Shown here: positions 48,089 to 57,545 of the stretch, piece by piece
Position numbering within the stretch: the first letter of the stretch is position 1
How the letters are laid out: each line of letters begins with the position of its first letter
Assembly (NCBI GenBank): GCA_017936765.1
Contig: JAGBEX010000043.1
Span: 26,956 to 90,955 of the forward strand
Source: Clostridia bacterium
Lineage (GTDB): Bacteria; Bacillota; Clostridia; Christensenellales; Aristaeellaceae
Direction of reading: 5' to 3'
Length of the DNA: 64,000 nucleotides
Program-made: the position numbers and the translations under genes
The notes under the pieces: model-generated
What the model was told of the DNA's origin: nothing
What the model saw: only the letters and a program-made list of their open reading frames with translations
Database searches by the model: none

Positions 48089-50041
48089 ATGCCCATTGAA
48101 GTGGCTGCCCACGCGGGATTCTGCATGGGTGTTCGGCGGGCGGTGGAGGCTGCCTCTGCGGTGGCTGATGCGGGCAAACCCTCCTGCACGCTGGGGGAGT
48201 TGATCCACAATCCCCAGGTGGTGGAGATGCTCCGCAGCCGCAATGTACCGCCGGTGGCTTCTGCCGAGGAAGCGGCCGGGAGGCAGGTGCTGATCCGCAG
48301 CCACGGCGTTTCGCCGGATGTGATCGAAAGCCTGCACCAGGCGGGCTGCGAGGTGCTTGACCTGACCTGTCCCTTTGTGGACAAGCTGCATCGCATCGTG
48401 GCCGAGGGTACCGGCGCGGATTGCCCGGTGATCCTGGTGGGCGAGAAGGAGCATCCCGAGGTGCGCGGCACGGCGGGGTGGTCCAAGGGCGAGGTGCATG
48501 TGGTGGCCACGCCGGAGGAAGCGGCTCAACTGCCCGATATGCCCAAGGCGCTGGCGGTGGCACAGACCACCTTCCCCCCGGAGCGGTGGGAGGCCATTGT
48601 GGACGTGCTGAAGACCAAGGTGCAGGAGCTGGCGGCCCACAGCACCATCTGCTCTGCTACGGAGACCCGGCAGCGCGAGGCCAAGGAGCTGGCCCAGCGC
48701 ATGGACGCGATGATCGTCATCGGCGGTCGGAACAGCGCCAACACACAAAAGCTCTATGCGGCCTGCAAAAGCAGATGCCCGCGAACCATTTTGGTAGAGT
48801 GCGCGGCGGAGATCCCGCCTGCCTTTGCAAATATATATTCCGATAAAATTGGAATTACCGCCGGTGCGTCCACGCCCGACGGCTCACTTAAGGAGGTTGT
48901 AACCCGCATGACTGACATTGAAAACAAAGACTTCATGGCCGAAATCGAAGCTACCCTGGTGAAGATCCGCCCCGGCCAGACCGTGACCGGCACCGTCGTT
49001 CAGGTGACTGAGGACGAAGTGTGCGTCAACATTGGCTACAAGGCCGATGGTCTGATCAAGCGCAGCGATCTGACCCAGCAGGATGTCCAGCTGGGCGACG
49101 AGATCGAGGTTGAGGTCGTTAAGGTGAACGACGGCGAGGGCAACGTCCTGCTGAGCCAGCGTAACATCGTGAACCGCAAGGCTTGGGAAGCTCTGATGGC
49201 CAAGTACGAGGCCAACGAGTATGTTGAAGCTGTGGGCAAGGAAGCCGTGAAGGGCGGCCTGATTGCCGACGTTGACGGCGTGCGTGCCTTTGTTCCCGCC
49301 AGCCAGCTGTCTCAGCGCTATGTTGAGAAGATCGCTGACTTCGTGGGCAAGGACATGAAGCTGAAGATCATCGAAGTGGACAAGCAGAAGAAGCGCATCG
49401 TTGCTTCCCGCAAGGCCGTGATGGCTGAAGAGTCCGCTGCCAAGAAGGCTGCCGCCTGGGAGAACCTGGAAGAGGGCATCGTGATCCACGGCATCGTTCG
49501 CCGCCTGACCGACTTCGGCGCTTTCGTCGATGTTGGCGGCGTGGACGGCCTGATCCACATCACCGACCTGAGCTGGGGCCGCATCAAGCATCCCTCCGAG
49601 GTCGTGAAGCCCAACCAGGAGATCGACGTGAAGATCCTGAGCCTGGACAAGGAGCGCGAGCACATCCAGCTGGGCTACAAGCAGCTGCAGCCCCGTCCCT
49701 GGGACAACGCCACCGAGAAGTACCCCGAGGGTGCCATCGTTGAGGGCAAGGCTGTGCGCATCACCGAGTTCGGCGCCTTTGTGGAGCTGGAGCCCGGCCT
49801 GGACGGCCTGGTGCACATTTCTCAGTGTGCCCTGAACCGCGTCGCCAAGGTGGAGGACGCTGTGAAGGTCGGCGAGACCGTGCGCGTGAAGGTGCTGTCT
49901 GTGGATCCCGAGAAGAAGCGCATCTCCCTGAGCATCCGTCAGGTGCTGGAAGAGGAAGCCTTCGAAGAGATCCCCGCTGAGGTGGAGTTCGAGGTGGTTG
50001 CCTCCGATGAGGCTGCCGTGGAAGAAGCTCCCGAAGCCTAA
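48089..50041 (+). CDS. ispH-rpsA: Fused HMBPP reductase (IspH) and ribosomal protein S1
   Basis: A 650-residue two-part protein, a fusion known in Clostridia. Residues 1-273: IspH, last step of the MEP isoprenoid path, with Fe-S ligands at Cys12 (GFCMGVRRAV), in DLTCPFV and in CSATETRQ, plus H40 and SANTQK. Residues 274-650: four S1 RNA-binding repeats (e.g. VIHGIVRRLTDFGAFVDVGG, IVEGKAVRITEFGAFVELE). The second S1 repeat is degenerate. AAAGGA is 9 bases before the ATG at 48089. Codon use changes sharply at the join to a highly-expressed pattern, and a strong internal ribosome site lies at 48890. Confidence 0.95.
   Translation: MPIEVAAHAGFCMGVRRAVEAASAVADAGKPSCTLGELIHNPQVVEMLRSRNVPPVASAEEAAGRQVLIRSHGVSPDVIESLHQAGCEVLDLTCPFVDKLHRIVAEGTGADCPVILVGEKEHPEVRGTAGWSKGEVHVVATPEEAAQLPDMPKALAVAQTTFPPERWEAIVDVLKTKVQELAAHSTICSATETRQREAKELAQRMDAMIVIGGRNSANTQKLYAACKSRCPRTILVECAAEIPPAFANIYSDKIGITAGASTPDGSLKEVVTRMTDIENKDFMAEIEATLVKIRPGQTVTGTVVQVTEDEVCVNIGYKADGLIKRSDLTQQDVQLGDEIEVEVVKVNDGEGNVLLSQRNIVNRKAWEALMAKYEANEYVEAVGKEAVKGGLIADVDGVRAFVPASQLSQRYVEKIADFVGKDMKLKIIEVDKQKKRIVASRKAVMAEESAAKKAAAWENLEEGIVIHGIVRRLTDFGAFVDVGGVDGLIHITDLSWGRIKHPSEVVKPNQEIDVKILSLDKEREHIQLGYKQLQPRPWDNATEKYPEGAIVEGKAVRITEFGAFVELEPGLDGLVHISQCALNRVAKVEDAVKVGETVRVKVLSVDPEKKRISLSIRQVLEEEAFEEIPAEVEFEVVASDEAAVEEAPEA
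48890..48910 (+). promoter_or_regulatory. Internal ribosome-binding site and start for free S1
   Basis: AAGGAGG (48890-48896), 11 bases, then an in-frame ATG (48908) at residue 274, precisely where the S1 part begins (MTDIENKDFM). It could give a separate 377-residue S1. The spacing is a little long. Confidence 0.55.
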
Positions 50042-50054
50042 TCAAGCAACGATC

Positions 50055-50086
50055 AAGGAGGTAAGCAAAACGCTTGCCTCCTTTTT
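50055..50086 (+). terminator. Terminator after ispH-rpsA
   Basis: AAGGAGGTAAGC pairs with GCTTGCCTCCTT (one G-T pair) around AAAAC, followed by five T. Confidence 0.88.
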
Positions 50087-50111
50087 ATTTCCATGAGGGA
50101 AGGGACACATT

Positions 50112-50753
50112 GTGGGAAAGTGTATCATTATTGCGCCGCTGTATGCGGGGGAGCATCAGGCCTATTTGCAGCCGGAGGATGGCGATCTGCTGATCTGTGC
50201 CGATGGTGGCTATGATGCGGCGGTGAAGCATGGCTTCAGGCCGGATCTGGTGATCGGCGACTTCGACTCCATGCCTGCCGACCATGTGCAGGGGTGTGCG
50301 TGCATCACCCTGCCCGTCCACAAGGACGATACCGACATGGTGGTGTGCCTGGAGGAAGGCCGCAGGCGCGGGTATACCAGCTTCCGCATTGCCGGATGCC
50401 TGGGCGGGCGGCTGGATCACACCATCAGCAATCTGCAATGCCTGTACGATTGTGCGCTGCGGGGCGAAAGTGCCTGGATGTGCGATGGGCAGAACCTGGT
50501 TTCCGTGCTGCTGCCGGGCAAGTATACCCTGCCGAAGATGGAGGGGTACAAGTTCTCGCTGCTCAGCTACACGCCGGAGGTGAAGGGACTGACCCTGCGC
50601 GGCACGGAATGGGAGCTGGACAATGACACCCTGACCAACCGCTATCCCTTGGGCGTGAGCAATGAAATCCATGCACCCTGGGCAGAATTCTCCTTTGCGG
50701 AGGGTGCGCTGATGGTGCTGTATAGCAAAGATATGTCCTTCGTGACAAACTAA
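50112..50753 (+). CDS. thiN: Thiamine pyrophosphokinase
   Basis: Converts thiamine to thiamine diphosphate. 213 residues with ADGGYDAAVKHGFRPDLVIGDFDS (metal-binding Asp cluster), the DDTDMVVCLEEG segment and GGRLDHTISNL. GTG start with GGGAAGGG upstream. I see no TPP riboswitch before it. It stands between the rpsA terminator and the purC promoter. Confidence 0.92.
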   Translation: MGKCIIIAPLYAGEHQAYLQPEDGDLLICADGGYDAAVKHGFRPDLVIGDFDSMPADHVQGCACITLPVHKDDTDMVVCLEEGRRRGYTSFRIAGCLGGRLDHTISNLQCLYDCALRGESAWMCDGQNLVSVLLPGKYTLPKMEGYKFSLLSYTPEVKGLTLRGTEWELDNDTLTNRYPLGVSNEIHAPWAEFSFAEGALMVLYSKDMSFVTN

Positions 50754-50783
50754 CAAAATCTGCGTCATTTCGCAAAAGTAGTA

Positions 50784-50812
50784 TTGAGTCGCAGGGGGAA
50801 ATCTGCTATAAT
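50784..50812 (+). promoter_or_regulatory. Promoter of purC
   Basis: TTGAGT (50784-50789), 17-base spacer, TATAAT (50807-50812). Confidence 0.78.
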
Positions 50813-50846
50813 TTCATCTATCTATTGTTGATAGGAGCGTACCGGC

Positions 50847-51569
50847 ATGGTGGAAATGGGTAAGCTGCTGACAGAGGGCAAGGGTAAGCGAGTCTACGCA
50901 ACGGAGGATCCGGGCAAGGCCGTCGTGTATTTCAAGGACGAGGCCATGGCCTTCCATGGGCTGAAGCGTGGCCGCATCCTGGGCAAGGGTGAGGTCAACA
51001 ACGCGGTGAGCCGCCAGTTCTTTCAGCTGCTGACGAAGAACGGCATCGAGAACCACTACATCGAGCAGGTGGACAACCGTCACAGCCTGGTGAAAAGGGT
51101 GGAGATCATCCCCGTGGCGGTGAAGGTGCGCAACCGCGCTGCCGGCAGCCTGGCCAAGCGCTACGGCCTCTCCGTGGGCGAGAAGATGGAGCCGCCGGTG
51201 GTGGAATTCTGCCTGAAGGACGATTACCTGGATAACCCCTTGGTGAACGGCACCCATATCCAGGCGCTGAAGCTGGCCACGGAGGAGGAGACCCGCCAGA
51301 TCGTTCAAACGGCGCTGCGGGTGAACGACATCCTCACCGAGTACATGAAGGAGATCAACATCGAGGTGATCGACTTCAAGCTGGAGTTCGGCCGGTATGA
51401 GGGGCGCATCCTGGTGGCGGACGAGATCTCGCCCGACACGGCGCGCTTCTGGGACTCCCGCACCCACGAACCCCTGGACATCGACCGCTTCCGCCGCGAC
51501 CTGGGCAATGTGGAGCAGGCCTATCAGGAGCTGCTGCACCGCATGATGGGCATGGATGAGGCGGAGTAA
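50847..51569 (+). CDS. purC: SAICAR synthase
   Basis: Joins aspartate to CAIR in purine synthesis. 240 residues: EGKGKRVYAT at the N-terminus, RVEIIPVAVKVRNRAAGSLAKR in the middle, and DFKLEFGR with VADEISPDTARFWD near the end. Length usual. AGGAG lies upstream of the ATG. The gene is isolated from other pur genes, with no purine riboswitch visible. Confidence 0.95.
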   Translation: MVEMGKLLTEGKGKRVYATEDPGKAVVYFKDEAMAFHGLKRGRILGKGEVNNAVSRQFFQLLTKNGIENHYIEQVDNRHSLVKRVEIIPVAVKVRNRAAGSLAKRYGLSVGEKMEPPVVEFCLKDDYLDNPLVNGTHIQALKLATEEETRQIVQTALRVNDILTEYMKEINIEVIDFKLEFGRYEGRILVADEISPDTARFWDSRTHEPLDIDRFRRDLGNVEQAYQELLHRMMGMDEAE

Positions 51570-51622
51570 GCCTCAAAGGCAGGTTTTTCAAGAAAATATG
51601 GTGATTTCACCCCGCGGGAATA

Positions 51623-51651
51623 TTGCATCCGGCGGTAAAGTGTGTTACAAT
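51623..51651 (+). promoter_or_regulatory. Promoter of tig
   Basis: TTGCAT (51623-51628), 17-base spacer, TACAAT (51646-51651). Confidence 0.72.
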
Positions 51652-51712
51652 AACCCGTGGTGTGCGCACAAGCGCGTACAGCCCCATGAGATCGCAGGAG
51701 GGAATTCATTCA

Positions 51713-53098
51713 ATGAGCCACACCTATGAGAAACTTTCCAGCAACAAGGCCAAGCTGACCTTCGTTATCCCTGCCGAGCAGTTTGACGAAGCCATGCAGA
51801 AGGCTTATCTGAAGAACCGCACCCGCATCAACGTTCCCGGCTTCCGCAAGGGCAAGGCCCCCCGCAGCCTGATCGAGCGTATGTACGGTGAGGCCATTTT
51901 CTACGACGATGCGCTGGAGCTGGTCTTCCCCGAGGCCTATGACGCTGCCATCGCCGAGTTCGACCTGAAGCCCGTGGATCGTCCCGAAGTGAATGTGGAC
52001 GAGATCGGCGCCGGTCAGGACCTGAAGTTCACTTGCGAAGTGTTCGTCCGCCCCGATGTGGAGCTGGGCCAGTACAAGGGCCTGGAAGTGGAGATCACCA
52101 AGCAGACCGTGACCGAAGACGACATCAATGCCCGCATTGAGCAGGATCGCCAGAAGGCCGCCCGCACCATCGACGTGGAAGACCGCGCTGTGGAAGAAGG
52201 CGACACCGTGAACCTGGACTACGCCGGCAGCGTTGACGGCGTGGCTTTCCAGGGCGGCACCGCCCAGGGCCAGACCCTCAAGATTGGCTCTCACCAGTTC
52301 ATCCCCGGCTTCGAGGAGCAGATGGTGGGCATGGCCATTGGCGAGGAGAAGGACCTGAACGTGACCTTCCCCGAGCAGTATCACTCCGAGGAACTGGCTG
52401 GCAAGGCCGCTGTGTTCCACGTGAAGGTGAACGGCATCCAGAAGACCGAGATGCCTGAGCTGGACGACGATTTCGCCGCTGATGTGAGCGACTTCGATAC
52501 CTTCGAGGCTTACAAGGCCAACATCGTGAAGGAGCTGGAAGAGCGCGCCGAGAAGAACAACGACGTGACCTTCGAGAATGCTCTGGTGGAAAAGGCTGTC
52601 GAGAATGCCACCATCGACGTGCCCCACGCCATGATCCATGAGCAGCTGCACTACATGATGCGCGAAATGGAAATGCGTATGGCCTACCAGGGTCTGCGCA
52701 TGGAAGACTACCTGAAGTACACCGGCCAGACCATGGAGCAGCTGGAAGGCGCTTATCATGGCGAGGCTGAAAAGCGCGTCCGCATCGAGCTGACCCTGGA
52801 AGCCATCCGCAAGGCTGAGGCCATCGAACCCACCGAGGATGAGATCAAGGTGCAGATCGAAGAGCAGGCCAAGCGCATGGGTCAGGAGGTCGAGGCCTTC
52901 GAGAAGAGCCTGACCGACGAGCAGCGCGCTTACCTGGCTGACTCTGCCGCCGTGCAGAAGGTCGTTGACCTGCTGAAGGCCGAGGGTAAGGCTGTGGAGA
53001 AGAAGGAAGAGGTCGCCGAGGAGAAGCCCACTCCCAAGAAGAAGGCTGCCCCCAAGAAGAAGAAGGCCGAACCCAAGGCTGAGGAAGCCGCCGAGTAA
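51713..53098 (+). CDS. tig: Trigger factor (ribosome-bound chaperone)
   Basis: Folding helper for new proteins at the ribosome exit. 461 residues: ribosome-binding domain with the signature PGFRKGKAPRSLIE (44-57), a PPIase domain (about 155-245; VEEGDTVNLDYAGSVDGVAF), and helical arms. The last 30 residues are a Lys/Ala/Glu/Pro-rich tail (PTPKKKAAPKKKKAEPKAE) not found in most trigger factors. AGGAGG precedes the ATG. Codon bias of a highly expressed gene. tig-clpP-clpX-lon order is conserved. Confidence 0.95.
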   Translation: MSHTYEKLSSNKAKLTFVIPAEQFDEAMQKAYLKNRTRINVPGFRKGKAPRSLIERMYGEAIFYDDALELVFPEAYDAAIAEFDLKPVDRPEVNVDEIGAGQDLKFTCEVFVRPDVELGQYKGLEVEITKQTVTEDDINARIEQDRQKAARTIDVEDRAVEEGDTVNLDYAGSVDGVAFQGGTAQGQTLKIGSHQFIPGFEEQMVGMAIGEEKDLNVTFPEQYHSEELAGKAAVFHVKVNGIQKTEMPELDDDFAADVSDFDTFEAYKANIVKELEERAEKNNDVTFENALVEKAVENATIDVPHAMIHEQLHYMMREMEMRMAYQGLRMEDYLKYTGQTMEQLEGAYHGEAEKRVRIELTLEAIRKAEAIEPTEDEIKVQIEEQAKRMGQEVEAFEKSLTDEQRAYLADSAAVQKVVDLLKAEGKAVEKKEEVAEEKPTPKKKAAPKKKKAEPKAEEAAE

Positions 53099-53125
53099 GG
53101 CATTCAACTGAATAAGCAACAGTTG

Positions 53126-53177
53126 CGCGAGAGGTGGCCTCATGCGGTTTGACCGTTTGTGCTGCCTCTCGCGTTTC
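53126..53177 (+). terminator. Terminator after tig
   Basis: CGCGAGAGG and CCTCTCGCG pair around a 30-base loop with more pairing inside, followed by TTTC. Confidence 0.65.
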
Positions 53178-53262
53178 AAATTATCCAGGCATAGCATGGG
53201 CAAGCCCTGCATAGAATAGAAGGACGGCCTGTGCATCATGCGCAAGAAGGAGGTATGACGCA

Positions 53263-53850
53263 ATGACGCTTGTACCCATGGTCGTGGAGCAGACCAACCG
53301 TGGTGAACGCTCCTATGACATCTACTCCCGCCTGCTGAAGGATCGCATCGTGTTCCTGTCCGGCGAGATCGAGGACAACATGGCCAACCTGGTGGTGGCG
53401 CAGCTGCTCTTCCTGGAAATGGAAGACCCGGATGCGGACATCAGCCTGTATATCAACAGCCCCGGTGGCTCGGTGACGGCGGGCATGGCGATCTATGACA
53501 CCATGCAGTACATCAAGCCCCAGGTACGCACCGTGTGCGTGGGCATGGCAGCCTCCATGGGCGCGTTCCTGCTTATGGCTGGCGAAAAGGGCAAGCGCCT
53601 GGCGCTGCCCAACGCCGAGGTGATGATCCACCAGCCCCTGGGCGGCGCTCAGGGCCAGGCTACCGATGTGGCCATCCGCGCTGAGTGGCTTTTGAAAACC
53701 AAAACCAAAATGACCAAGATGATGGCCGACATGACCGGCCAGCCCCTCGACAAGGTCAAGGCCGACGTGGAGCGCGACTACTTCATGGACGCCGAAGAAG
53801 CCCTGAAGTACGGCATCATCGACGAGATCTATCAGCCCAGGAGCAAGTGA
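53263..53850 (+). CDS. clpP: ATP-dependent Clp protease proteolytic subunit
   Basis: Serine peptidase forming the tetradecamer chamber for ClpX. 195 residues with the catalytic Ser in [11 protein letters not shown], His in [15 protein letters not shown] and Asp in DRDYFM-like [17 protein letters not shown] is 9 bases before the ATG. Normally followed at once by clpX, but here about 480 bases of palindromic repeats lie between. Confidence 0.96.
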   Translation: MTLVPMVVEQTNRGERSYDIYSRLLKDRIVFLSGEIEDNMANLVVAQLLFLEMEDPDADISLYINSPGGSVTAGMAIYDTMQYIKPQVRTVCVGMAASMGAFLLMAGEKGKRLALPNAEVMIHQPLGGAQGQATDVAIRAEWLLKTKTKMTKMMADMTGQPLDKVKADVERDYFMDAEEALKYGIIDEIYQPRSK

Positions 53851-54333
53851 CGGGGCTGAAACCTACGGTTTCAGGCTTCCCTTGTTTCGGCTACGCCGAC
53901 CAGAGGGGGCATTCTGCCCCCTCTGGACTCCCCTGACCAAAGGGTCTTCGCCCCTCTGGACTCCCCTTCGGGGAGGGCGGGGCGGGGTGGTCGCCGAGGA
54001 GGGGTCACGGCGCATGACGGATGCGCCGCGACGCGCAGCCTGCGACTTGCTGCGCGGCTAAGTGGCTTGCTGGGGCGAGTTGCTGAGAAGAAACCAAGTA
54101 TCACCCGGAAAAATGGGTTTCGAAAGGGTGAGCGATGCGAGCGCCGCCAGTGGCGGAAGCAGCGAGCTGAGCGAATCAACCGAAACGAGAAATCGAGCGA
54201 CAGCGAGAGGGCGACGATTGAGGTTGCGGATCGAACGGCCCTTCGCAGGGTGCAGGGACAGAGTCCCTGCCGGGTTGTCAGGGCAGCGCCCTGACCGGGA
54301 TTCCTAAGGGCGGAGCCCTTAGGGGAGGAGTTT
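53851..54333. repeat. Modular palindromic repeat block E between clpP and clpX
   Basis: The longest block, no convincing gene. Units include CCAGAGGGGG/CCCCCTCTGG, AGGGTCTTCGCCCCT, GGGGTCACGGCGCATGACGG/GCGCCGCGACGCG (reverse of block A words), GGGACAGAGTCCC, GTCAGGGCAGCGCCCTGAC and AAGGGCGGAGCCCTT. A middle part (54110-54240), rich in GAGCG words, is unlike the other blocks. Confidence 0.75.
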
Positions 54334-55647
<1,314 letters not shown>

Positions 55648-55654
55648 TCAATCT

Positions 55655-55687
55655 AAGAAGCGACGGTGAAAGACTGTCGCTTCTTTT
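55655..55687 (+). terminator. Terminator after clpX
   Basis: AAGAAGCGAC and GTCGCTTCTT form a 10-base stem around an 11-base loop, followed by TT. Confidence 0.85.
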
Positions 55688-55793
55688 GCGTTTGCTAGCG
55701 AAAGTCGCCTCCCACCGTTCCTTTTTTCCATATCTTCACGCACATGATTGAAGAAGATTTGCCCATCCTATCCAGAGAAATGGAGGGATGTGC

Positions 55794-57437
55794 GTGTTCA
55801 ATCTTGTGCTGGTGGTGATCCAGCTGGTGGTGACGCTGGTGGTGGGCATCTACTTTTACAGGCAGCTGAAGCAGCAGAAAAAGAACACCCCGGCGGTGCG
55901 GCGGGAAGGCGCCAAAGAGATGGAGAAGCTGAACAGGATGCGGGGCATTCACCTGTCGGAGCCGCTGGCGGAGAGGGTGCGGCCGGAGAACTTCAAGGAC
56001 ATCATTGGCCAGGAGGACGGCATCAAGTCGCTGAAGGCCATATTGTGCGGAGCGAACCCGCAGCACGTGCTGATCTACGGCCCGCCCGGCATTGGCAAGA
56101 CCTGCGCGGCGCGGCTGGTGCTGGAGGCGGCGAAGAAATCGAAGGGTACACCTTTTTTGAAGGATGCGCCCTTCATTGAAATGGACGCTACCTGCGTGCG
56201 CTTTGACGAGCGCGCCATTGCCGACCCGCTGATCGGCAGCGTGCATGACCCTATCTATCAGGGGGCGGGGCCGCTGGGGGTGCAGGGCATCCCGCAGCCC
56301 AAGCCGGGGGCGGTGAGCAAAGCCCACGGCGGGGTGCTGTTTCTGGATGAGATCGGCGAGCTGCACCCCATTCAGATGAACAAGCTGCTGAAGGTGTTGG
56401 AGGACCGCAAGGTGATGTTCGAGTCCGCGTACTATGTGCCGGACGACAATGCGGTGCCGAAGTATATTCATGAGGTGTTCAAGAAGGGGATGCCTGCGGA
56501 TTTCCGGCTGGTGGGCGCCACCACCCGCAGCCCCAACGAGATATCCCCGGCGCTGCGGTCGCGGTGCATGGAGATTTTCTTCCGGGCGCTGACGCCGGAG
56601 GAGATCGCCACCATTGCCCTGGGCGCGGCGCAGCGGGCAGGGTATGACATGGCGCAGGAGGAAGCGGAGACCATTGGCCGCTATGCTGCTTGCGGCCGGG
56701 ATGCGGTGAACATTGTGCAGATGTGCGCCGGGCTGGCGCAGCTGGAGGAACGCCGGGAGATCACCGCGGCAGACGTGAGTTGGGTGGTGCAGTCCGGACA
56801 CTATGCGGCGCGGCCTTCCCAGCAGGCAGACCTGACGGCGCGGGTGGGGGCGATCCACGGACTGGCGGTGTTCGGCAGCCATCAGGGAGCGCTGCTGGAC
56901 ATTGAGGCCGTGTCCACCCCCGGCACGGGCGAGGTGATCGTGACGGGCATTGTGGAAGAGGAAGAACTGGGGCAGGAGGGCCACCGGATGCGCCGCAAGT
57001 CCACCGCCCGTGGCTCGGCTGAGAATGTGAAGACCCTGCTGGCGGAGCTGGGCTTCCCGCTGGGAGAGCGGAACCTGCACATCAACTTCCCCGGCGGTGC
57101 GCCGGTGGACGGCCCCTCGGCAGGTGTAGCCATGGCGGTAGTGGCGGTGAGCGCCCTCACCGGGCAGAAGATCGACGGCTGCTGTGCGGTGACGGGGGAG
57201 ATCTCCGTTCAGGGGCAGGTGAAGGCGGTGGGCGGCGTGCCGGAAAAGCTGGAGGCCGCCCGGCTGGCGGGCATCCGCAGGGTGTTCATTCCCGCGGAGA
57301 ACGACATGGAGACATTGCATACCATGGGCATGGAGGTGCGCTGCGTGACGGAGCTGCGCCAGGTGCTGGAGGAAATGCTGCTGCCGGTGACGGTGGAGGA
57401 TGCCGCTGCGGAGGACTGCATTCCCGCTTCCACCTGA
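55794..57437 (+). CDS. lonB: ATP-dependent protease LonB, membrane anchored
   Basis: A 547-residue Lon-type protease. One N-terminal transmembrane helix (LVLVVIQLVVTLVVGIYF) replaces the Lon N-domain; AAA domain with Walker A YGPPGIGKT and Walker B LFLDEIGE; C-terminal protease domain with catalytic Ser in DGPSAGVA and Lys in the QVKAVGG region. In Bacillus lonB is forespore specific. The start is taken as GTG 55794 with GGAGG 7 bases before; an ATG at 55788 touches that site. Confidence 0.92.
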   Translation: MFNLVLVVIQLVVTLVVGIYFYRQLKQQKKNTPAVRREGAKEMEKLNRMRGIHLSEPLAERVRPENFKDIIGQEDGIKSLKAILCGANPQHVLIYGPPGIGKTCAARLVLEAAKKSKGTPFLKDAPFIEMDATCVRFDERAIADPLIGSVHDPIYQGAGPLGVQGIPQPKPGAVSKAHGGVLFLDEIGELHPIQMNKLLKVLEDRKVMFESAYYVPDDNAVPKYIHEVFKKGMPADFRLVGATTRSPNEISPALRSRCMEIFFRALTPEEIATIALGAAQRAGYDMAQEEAETIGRYAACGRDAVNIVQMCAGLAQLEERREITAADVSWVVQSGHYAARPSQQADLTARVGAIHGLAVFGSHQGALLDIEAVSTPGTGEVIVTGIVEEEELGQEGHRMRRKSTARGSAENVKTLLAELGFPLGERNLHINFPGGAPVDGPSAGVAMAVVAVSALTGQKIDGCCAVTGEISVQGQVKAVGGVPEKLEAARLAGIRRVFIPAENDMETLHTMGMEVRCVTELRQVLEEMLLPVTVEDAAAEDCIPAST

Positions 57438-57443
57438 TGAGGC

Positions 57444-57472
57444 TTGCAAAAATGCCGGATTGCGGGTATACT
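57444..57472 (+). promoter_or_regulatory. Promoter of lonA-engB
   Basis: TTGCAA (57444-57449), 17-base spacer, TATACT (57467-57472). No CIRCE or CtsR site seen. Confidence 0.7.
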
Positions 57473-57545
57473 GGTATTTGTCGGAATTTGCGTATCCGGT
57501 AAAGTATGCTTTTAACGCCAGGTGGCGTTTGATCAGGAGGACATT

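Noticed and set aside
50754..50846. Purine riboswitch before purC
   Set aside because: The leader from the promoter to the ATG is only about 30 bases, too short for an aptamer.
54062..54307. Small plus-strand open frames between clpP and clpX
   Set aside because: They run across palindromic repeat units, have no ribosome site and no recognisable protein character.
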